Shown here piece after piece: positions 57,396 through 64,000 of a stretch of DNA of 64,000 nucleotides. This stretch comes from Zopfochytrium polystomum (lineage: Eukaryota; Chytridiomycota; Chytridiomycetes; Chytridiales; Chytridiaceae): the NCBI GenBank assembly GCA_025765615.1, contig JAIVFJ010000006.1, positions 62,001 through 126,000 of the forward strand, given 5' to 3'. How positions within the stretch are numbered: position 1 is the first letter of the stretch; the number at the start of each line of letters is the position of its first letter. A program made the translations under genes and the position numbers. The notes below the pieces were generated by a model, which was given only the letters and a program-made list of their open reading frames with translations, searched no databases and was not told the origin of the DNA.

Positions 57396-59511
57396 TCATG
57401 AACGCGTAAACAGCTCCACCATGGGCGACAGCAGGCCCTTTGCGGAAGGAGCCGTTTTTCGCGCCGGCACGTCCAGTTTGACGCTCTCGTACACGCTGCC
57501 CAGCACCCGCACCGCCTCGACGCGCCGCCGCCGCACCTCCGTCTTCACCGCCTTGTCGCCGAGCACCCGGTCGCACACCTCGCGCAGCACCGCCTCCACC
57601 TCGAGCTTGGACCCGCGCCACAGGGCCTCCAAGCCCTTGGACGCCGCTTCCTGCTCCAGCTTCTGCTTCAGCTCGCGGTCGCCCGCTGTCAGCCCGTCCG
57701 GCCCCGTCTCGTCGGGAACCGTCGCGTCCTTTGTCCGGCCTGAAGGCGGCGGAGCGCCGCTTCCGCCACCCTCCGTCCCGGACGTCGGTGACGTTGCTCG
57801 CCCGCCCGAGCCGCCGGTGCCGCTGGCATCCCCATTCAGCTCGCCGGCCGCAGCCGCACGCTCCTTCTTCTTCTCAATCTCTTGCAGCTTGGTAAAGCTC
57901 GTCTGCAGGTCCAGTGCCGTCTTGAACGTGCCCACCGTCTCGCCGACAATATGCGCCTTCTCGCGCATCATCCCGACCCACTTGTTGCCAAAGCCCCACG
58001 CCCTCCGCAGGACAGGCCCTTCCTCCGCGTCGATCTTCGCCGCGTGCTGTCCGGCCTTGAGGGAGTACGTGAACCCGATCGCGTGAAGAAGTTCCACACC
58101 GTACGACTCGGTTTTCAGTGTGTCGGCCTCCATGCACGCAACGTCGCGGAAGTTCGCCAGCGCCTCGAGGACCAGATACTCGATCGCTGTCGATACGCCG
58201 TTCGCCCCTATCGTTCCGGCTCCCACGCCCGTCACCGAACCGTCCGCGCTCGACACGGATGCACGCAAGCTGCTGCCGCCGCTCGCTGCCGCAAACTGCG
58301 TCGGTTCGGGCAAGAAGGGATCCGTGAGGGGAAACGCGTCGGTGAACAGGGACACTTTGTCAATCAAGTTGATTACGAGCTTCGTAATGCGGACCTCGCG
58401 GATCTCGAATCTGTCATTCAGCGACAAGTTCTCGACCGCGCTCGGTGCGCCGTTGGGGTCGTCCGACGCCATTTGGGTCATGGCCTCCTTGAAGTCTTTT
58501 GCAATCGAAATCTCGCCAATGATGTCGGCAAACTTGTCGCCACCAAACTGCTGTTTAAAGAACTCTTCCGGATCCACAAACATGCTGTCCGATCCTGCCA
58601 GTTGGTTGCTCCCATACATGTTGTACGCTGCTCTCCGCTGTGGGTCCGATAGGACTGATGGAAACCAGGTTGGAAGGTTTTTTTAGGTGGATAAAAACTG
58701 TCACTGGCAAAGTTCCAATTCATTCACACCAACTATCCATAACGAGGGATGAACGGAGGGGCGGTACCTTACCCTGATAAGCCTCGGAAATCTTTTTAAA
58801 TTTCTCCTCTGCGTCTGGATCGTCTCTGTTCTTGTCGGGGTGGGACTTCATTGCTGCCAGATAGTAGGCCTTTTTGATCTGAGCCGAGGTCGCCTTTATG
58901 TCGACCTGGAGGAGTTCGTAGTACTCGCGCTCGATCGGGTTGTCATCTGGCAGTGTTGAAAGGACGGGCCAAAGTGGGGGCGCAATTCAGTCGATGTCAC
59001 CGGTGTGAACAGCGAAGTCAGAGAAACGCTCTGAACATGCCAGCCGCCGAAGGTTGGGAACCAGCGATGAGGCCTTACCAGTTCCAGTTTTGCCGAGTCC
59101 TTTGATTCCAGCCTTGCGCTGTTGCTGCTGCTGCTTTGCGTCGGGCTGTGGCTGGGGCGACGGGGTCGCCGAGGCAAAGGACGCGCCATACGGAGAATTG
59201 CTGCTCCTTTTCGCCGAGGCAGAGGATGAGGTTGACGCCGATGAGGATGATGACGATGATGATGACGACGATGATGAAGCAGCAGCAGCAGAGAATGCAG
59301 TGGATGCAGCGGATGGGGCGGCGGATGCGGAAGCGACGGGGATCTTGACGACTTCCGAGCACTGGAAGCACTGGACGTGGTAGTGCGAAAACTCGTACGA
59401 AGAGGGGGAGGATGGGATGGTGAACTCGATGGTGGTCGTGCAGTTCTGGCATGCAGCGGTGTAGCTGCGGGGGCGCCGCGACTGGAGCACCGGCGGCGTC
59501 GGTGATGCCAT
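57396..59511 (-). CDS. J-domain co-chaperone with DnaJ-X C-terminal domain and N-terminal Cys pairs
   Basis: Exons 59511-59079, 58946-58773, 58654-57396 (621 residues; ATG at 59511, [10 protein letters not shown]). Residues 21-51 hold two Cys pairs, CQNC and CFQC, that could bind zinc, followed by a Ser/Ala/Gln linker. The J domain spans about 152-216: [23 protein letters not shown] at 180-182, [20 protein letters not shown]. Next come [20 protein letters not shown] and [14 protein letters not shown], then the DnaJ-X region, including [19 protein letters not shown] and [20 protein letters not shown]. This is the Caj1/Djp1/Xdj-like class II J-protein layout. It would stimulate Hsp70 ATPase; Djp1 relatives aid peroxisomal import. 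The intact HPD indicates activity. Confidence 0.9.
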
Positions 59512-59784
59512 TGCGCTAATGGGCTGTTGTTGGGACTGTGTGGGGCGTGGTGAGCGAGTGAGTGGAGGCAGAGAAACAGGTTGATCTGAAGAGACAAAGA
59601 GATTTGGGCCACTTTCCATCAATCAATCAACAAAAAAGAAAGAAAGAGAGACTTTCCAAAACAAAAGAAAGAAAGAAAGTGAGAGAGAAAAAAAAAGAAA
59701 AGAAAAAAAAGAAAGATGCATTGGCGTGACGTCAGCGCCGGTCGTCGCTTTTTTTTCTCTTTTTTTTTTCTTTTTTTTCCTTTC
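59512..59784. other. Short spacer, A/T homopolymers
   Basis: Promoter side of the J-protein gene and 3' flank of its upstream neighbour; A-rich at 59690-59715. Confidence 0.4.
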
Positions 59785-61956
59785 TCACCCGTTCCCGCAC
59801 CCCACCCTAACGACAGCCACTCTCCGGCTGAACGAGCCGGCGACGAAAACATACCCGTCGCCGGTCGCGTGGATGTCTCGGAACCAGTTCCGCTCGTGGC
59901 CGACCGCGCCGATCGCCGCCGCGACAGCGTGCGGTATTTCCACGACCGCGCCCGAGCCTGCAGCGGCCGAGGAGAGCAGAGCGGGATGGCTGAGCGCGCG
60001 AAGACCGTCCGCGGCGACGTGCGAGGCGGAGAGGACGGCGACAAAGTAACGCGAATGCAGCGACGACGACGGGGGCGAGGACGGTGTCGAGGTTGCCGAC
60101 GAGGAGGAGGACGCCGAAGAAGCGGGCGACGCCGCTGGGAGGAGATCCTGTCGGAGGAGGACGGCAACCGCTCCGGAACCGGGCACCAGGCACATTGCAA
60201 GAACGGCCACCGCGGGAGAGGCGTGGGCAGCAAAGTGGTAGACAGTCTGCCGTTCATGTTGGTCCGACGGCTCCGACGGTTCGTGGTCCTGATGGTGCTG
60301 GGTGCGGTCAAACCGCTGGCGGCGGCGGCGACGTAGAGGTGGGGGCGGTGGTGCGATGGTTCGAGCAACCACGTGCTGGAGGATCTTGCGTGTTCCGCCG
60401 TAACGGCCCTCTTCACTCGCAAAGTGGGAGTGAAGGGCCTCGTCGGCCTCCTCCAGTGAGATGCGAGCACCGGCCGCCGCCTCGTCGCCGTTTCCAGCAA
60501 TCGCAGCGTCTTCGCCGGTCCGCGCGTCGAGGATAGATACGCGGTGGTTGCCGCGTACAACCAGCAGCCCGCGCGCTCTGTCAAGTGCCATATCGTGCAC
60601 GGGAAAGTCCACAAGAGCGCTCCACAGCGTCTCGTGGTGGAAGCAGGCATTTGAGAGTACACCTTCCTCTTTGCCCTCATCCTCACCAGTCCACGCAGGG
60701 ACGCAGTATACCGCCGTTGGGTTCACACGTAACTCTTCCTCAGTCTGTGCGATGGCAAAAATCAGAACTGGTCGACCCCAACGGTCCTGTTCGACATCGT
60801 TTTGACCTCCGAGAACGATTGGACCGACAACCGGCGGTCCCTCGGAGAGTGCAAGGTAAGTGGTCTTGCCTCCAATCGCGGGAGGCAGGGTCGGCAGCCG
60901 GTGCAAGCTCACCAGAGTGACGACGCTGCTAGGGGATTGGGCGGCAGCAAGCGCATCAACATCTACGAACTCAGACCGGCTCCACACGGCGGGAGCTTGC
61001 CCCTTTGCGCAAGAGTTGCACGGAAGACTGATTGAAAAAACGGTGGCGGAGGGATCGCCAACGGCTTCACGGAGCATGAGGATGCGGTGGCGACGCCTCT
61101 TGGTATCCCGTTTTCGGAACTGATTTGGTAACAGTACAGAAAAATCCAGCAGGCCCAGGAACGAATGGATGAACCGTACAACATGAAGTAGCTCCAGTGC
61201 GGCAGAGGCTGGTTCCGAGTCAGCATCGGCAGTTCCGTTGGCGCGATAGATGTTGACCTGGTCGTAGGATCCGTCACGAACAAGGATTGCTGCTTGGGCA
61301 CCCGCTGCTCTGCAGCCCATTGGCCGAAGAGATGGAAGCGAGATTGCGCCGAGAAGTGTTGCCGGCGGTTTGCTAGCGGAATGATCTGGAGACGAACGAT
61401 TCCTGAGGTCCGGCTCCACCCTTGCCACTGTGAGAACAGTTGCCGCGCTGGTGCGGCGTTCGCTGATTCCCACCATCAGCATCAATAAGATGGGGTCTTC
61501 GTCGTCTCTGCCCTTCGGGTCAACGAGAACGTCGACAAAAATGGGAGGGGCGGGCTCGTCCCCAAGATCGTAGATCGTGCGAAGTGGGACTGGATGGTCG
61601 AGTTGGCCGCCGTCGTCAGCTTGATCTTCCACGTCCGTGTCTGCGCTTTTCGCCGAGGCCGGTAGTTCGAAGAGGGTGGCTGGCCTAAGGACGGTCGCGT
61701 GGCCGGTTACATCCTCCCAAATGGCGGCTACCGATGGGGTCCCTCGCCCATTCCCGCGGCTGTCGGATTGTCGTAATTCAAGAGCCCCACAGCCTCCCGG
61801 CCCACCGCGCCTTCGGGACCGTGCGTCCCAGACATCGCATGCTTTCTCATCCTGGAGCGTGATCTCAACGAGGCGAATGCGATCGTTCTCACCAGCGCTG
61901 GGGCCAGCGCTGGGGTCAGCGTCGATTGAGCACAAGCTTCTGTCGATAGCGCTCAT
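59785..61956 (-). CDS. 723-residue protein, beta-propeller-like, unrecognised
   Basis: Single open frame from the ATG at 61956 (MSAIDRSLCSID). Composition is ordinary for most of its length, unlike microsatellite-derived frames, so it is likely a real gene. It alternates short beta-strand-like segments with loops, e.g. PVLIFAIAQTEEEL, TAVYCVPAWTG, DMALDRARGLLVVRGNHRVS then ILDARTGED, YHFAAHASPAVAVLAMCLVP, RDIHATGDGYVFVAGSF. The LDxARGLLVVRGxxxVSILDxRTG stretch resembles one blade of a WD40/quinoprotein-type propeller. A His/Arg/Pro-rich loop (about 535-575) and a Ser run (about 625-650) interrupt it. No family assigned; introns are not needed but cannot be excluded. Confidence 0.6.
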   Translation of the reverse strand: MSAIDRSLCSIDADPSAGPSAGENDRIRLVEITLQDEKACDVWDARSRRRGGPGGCGALELRQSDSRGNGRGTPSVAAIWEDVTGHATVLRPATLFELPASAKSADTDVEDQADDGGQLDHPVPLRTIYDLGDEPAPPIFVDVLVDPKGRDDEDPILLMLMVGISERRTSAATVLTVARVEPDLRNRSSPDHSASKPPATLLGAISLPSLRPMGCRAAGAQAAILVRDGSYDQVNIYRANGTADADSEPASAALELLHVVRFIHSFLGLLDFSVLLPNQFRKRDTKRRRHRILMLREAVGDPSATVFSISLPCNSCAKGQAPAVWSRSEFVDVDALAAAQSPSSVVTLVSLHRLPTLPPAIGGKTTYLALSEGPPVVGPIVLGGQNDVEQDRWGRPVLIFAIAQTEEELRVNPTAVYCVPAWTGEDEGKEEGVLSNACFHHETLWSALVDFPVHDMALDRARGLLVVRGNHRVSILDARTGEDAAIAGNGDEAAAGARISLEEADEALHSHFASEEGRYGGTRKILQHVVARTIAPPPPPLRRRRRQRFDRTQHHQDHEPSEPSDQHERQTVYHFAAHASPAVAVLAMCLVPGSGAVAVLLRQDLLPAASPASSASSSSSATSTPSSPPSSSLHSRYFVAVLSASHVAADGLRALSHPALLSSAAAGSGAVVEIPHAVAAAIGAVGHERNWFRDIHATGDGYVFVAGSFSRRVAVVRVGCGNG

Positions 61957-62079
61957 TCTCCTGAAACGTATCTTGGAACGTCAGAAAATGGAAGCTGGGT
62001 CATCTTTGCATCAATTTTTTGCATTTCTTCCCGTTCTCTTCTACTAAAAATGTCCGTGATACTCCAACCACCCGATCGG

Positions 62080-63505
62080 CTACAAAAACTCATTGATGGC
62101 CTTGATGACTGCCGTCCTATCCAGCAGGACAATAGAGTGCCCCGCTTCGGGAATCTCAACCAACTTCGCTGAGGGTACGACCTGGTGGAAGACGGGAGAG
62201 TCCCGCCGGAAGCTGACGACTAAATCGGCGGTGCCCTACGGTAAAAGAGGTTCAGCCGATGGAAGGAAAACATAACACAACACCCCAACCACTAAACTCA
62301 CCCACACACACAGCGTCCTCTTCCCCACTCCGTTGCTCTCGACCGTTTTGTATGCCGGCTTCATTTTCGAAACAGGCCCGACCAGGAGGGAGCTTCGGTA
62401 CGCCCGCATGAAACCCGGGTTATGAAGCACGTTGAGGCGCATGACGCGGCAAAAGTGGTCAATGTCTGCTTGGAGTGCGGGAGTGAGCGCGGAGGAGGAG
62501 GTTGGCTTCACGTTTTTGGCGGACAGGTGGCTGAGCAGTCGCCTGCCGATCGTGTGGGAAAAGAGTCGGCCGATGAAGGGTAAGGAGAGGAGGGCGACCG
62601 CCGCGCTGGGTATCGACTGGACCCTCGTATTTTTTATGTTTATTTTTTTAAATATTTTTTTTGCATTGAAAATGGTAAGCGCAACTGGCTTCGAAGTGGA
62701 TTGGGTTTCTCACGGCACCTCTTGCAGCCCTGCAGGGGCCAGCAGCACCAGCTTTTCGACGCGCTGCGGATACTGTGCGGCAAAGGCAGTGACGACGCCG
62801 CCTCCGAGCGAATAGCCGACAACGTTTGCCTTGTCCCAGCCGACGTGGTCGAGGAGGCCGTTAAGCTGGTTGACGTACACGGACGGCGTATAGGCGACGC
62901 CGGGCGACGCGCTGAAGCCACGGCCGTAGAGGTCAAAGCCGAGGACGAGGTAGCCTGAAGGGAGACGAACGTTGGCAAGCTGTTTGGTTTGCTTGGGGGC
63001 GAATTGAGCGATCACTACCTTTGCTCGACAGGTCGTGCACAAAGGAGGGGAATGCGGCCCACGAGATGGTGATGCCATGGACCAAAACGACGCGCTTGCC
63101 GTCCCGCGGGCCAACCATAAAGTAGTGTGTCTGTTGTTGAGAGCGGGGCGTTAGAGTCGTTCTCCTTCCGCGCCACATTCTCTGCGCCAAGCCCGCGCGC
63201 ACGCGGTCCTGCGGGACTTCAGTAGGAAGCGCCGTGGAGCATAATTCATGGCTCGCATTGCAATAGTAGCAGTTAGTTACCTTTCCGAGCGGCAGGTTTG
63301 CAGTGAGACGCTCCCCGAAGAGAGTGGCGGGGTACGCCGCCTTGTCATCAGCAGGGGCCACAGGCACATACCCCTGCCCTTTCGATGCTGCTGCATCCAG
63401 GCCCCCAAGATCAAGATCATCGGGCGGCACCAGTCGCCAGTACAGAGCAGCAAGCGCGGCGGTGGCTGCAACCACAGCAGCAGCCGAGACGGTGGCGGCA
63501 GACAT
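62080..63505 (-). CDS. Membrane-anchored alpha/beta hydrolase
   Basis: Exons 63505-63281, 63130-63019, 62954-62719, 62616-62302, 62235-62080 (347 residues, frame closes). An N-terminal hydrophobic segment (SAAAVVAATAALAALYW) is a likely signal anchor. The core follows the fold: RVVLVHGITISWAAF (oxyanion HG), GYLVLGFDLYGRGFSASP, nucleophile Ser161 in VVGYSLGGGV, acid D300 in WGTADLVV, and His329 in IPEAGHSIVLLDR. The cap region is helical (ADIDHFCRVMRLNVLHNPGF). It is probably a serine esterase or lipase facing an organelle lumen or the cytosol; the substrate is unknown. The frame is open upstream of the chosen ATG, so a start at 63610 is possible. Confidence 0.88.
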
Positions 63506-63673
63506 TGATTGCAGTGGGTCACCCAGAAGACGAAGACCAGATTTTCTTCTCCGAATGTTTTGAGCTCGCCATACACCCGTGCTAAGACTGCATAATAAAA
63601 AAATGTGCAACGCTTTGGCTCACGTATATTGGAAGCCATACATCCTCATCCAGGGCACCTTCATACCAAACGA

Positions 63674-63820
63674 TGCCCTCACAAACTCCTTCCAAACAGA
63701 TTGGCGCAGATACTCCCAACGAAAAATCCCGCAAGAACATCCACAAGAGCTCCTCGAACTTAAGAGACAAGGGTAGAGGCAGTGGCAGCCTCGCTGTTGG
63801 TGCAAAAAAGAAAGTATAAT
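63674..63820 (+). CDS. Possible small basic protein or first exon
   Basis: A 48-codon frame, MPSQTPSKQIGADTPNEKSR then KNIHKSSSNLRDKG and GAKKKV, Lys/Ser-rich, starting 169 bp from the divergent hydrolase ATG. It has no known homologue that I recognise and may continue by splicing beyond the window. Weak. Confidence 0.25.
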
Positions 63821-64000
63821 CTCGGTCAGGAGGGGGGGTTTGGTCGGATGTCGACAAGAGCGGAGCATATCAGTTTCAGGTAGCGAGGTCCATTGGAACA
63901 AGGCGTGTTCCGAGATAATGCTGGGGAGACACACGAAGTAGTGCTTTGCGGTCGCAAAGAGCACTGGCGGTGACCGCCGAGCCTCAGGGACAGCCTGAAC
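63821..64000. other. Right edge, nothing recognised
   Basis: No motif or splice-supported frame in the last 180 bases. Confidence 0.4.

Overview
The window reads as nuclear DNA of an early-diverging, flagellated (zoosporic) fungus, most likely a chytrid. The clues are spliceosomal genes with short GT-AG introns (mostly 55-170 bp), a fungal-type Zn-cluster-family transcription factor, a WSC-domain secreted protein, and a clear LRRC23-type flagellar radial-spoke protein, which only flagellated lineages keep. Gene bodies are GC-rich. Introns and spacers are loaded with (GA)n, (GT)n and poly-A/T tracts, and three lower-GC islands (about 21.7-23.0, 30.7-34.5 and 49.5-53.0 kb) hold decayed transposon material. 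No prokaryotic operon signals, CRISPR arrays, rRNA or convincing tRNA genes were seen. All gene models below were spliced by hand from reading frames, splice signals and family motifs; every model closes in frame except one, which carries a one-base frameshift.

Layout, left to right. A 5'-truncated fungal_trans transcription factor with a polyQ tail (2-3885, +). A giant low-complexity protein (4785-11148, -). An SDR/FabG-like protein lacking several canonical SDR motifs (11699-13889, -). An ALKBH8-like RRM+AlkB tRNA hydroxylase (14505-16235, -). A duplicated promoter followed by an FMN-dependent 2-hydroxyacid oxidase (17233-19595, +). A Gfo/Idh/MocA oxidoreductase (20043-21452, -). A degenerate ankyrin-like WW-repeat protein (23066-24298, -). 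A secreted neutral ceramidase (26647-29742, +). A transposon graveyard (about 30.7-34.3 kb). An SRPBCC lipid-binding protein (34565-35287, -). A ketopantoate-reductase-like membrane protein (36099-37819, +). A Cys/His zinc-motif low-complexity protein (38904-40562, -). A repeat-rich gap. Maf1, the RNA polymerase III repressor (45091-46237, +). A WSC protein (48123-48873, -) with a fossil copy of its 5' end about 2 kb away. A solo LTR split by a nested insertion (50388-52214). A Ty3/gypsy pol relic. LRRC23 (53466-55362, -). A secreted Ser/Ala-rich, probably GPI-anchored protein with a frameshift (56177-56714, -). A J-domain/DnaJ-X chaperone (57396-59511, -). An unrecognised 723-aa protein (59785-61956, -). 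A membrane-anchored alpha/beta hydrolase (62080-63505, -).

The genes are mostly housekeeping and unrelated in pathway. The more interesting signals are structural: a dispersed (GA)n-linked 5' module found beside more than one gene, a tandem duplication of a promoter plus start codon, a solo LTR with perfect 5-bp target duplication that was itself interrupted by a 1.4-kb element carrying an odd repeat ORF, an SDR that has lost most cofactor-binding and catalytic residues, and a near-perfect 20-bp hairpin.
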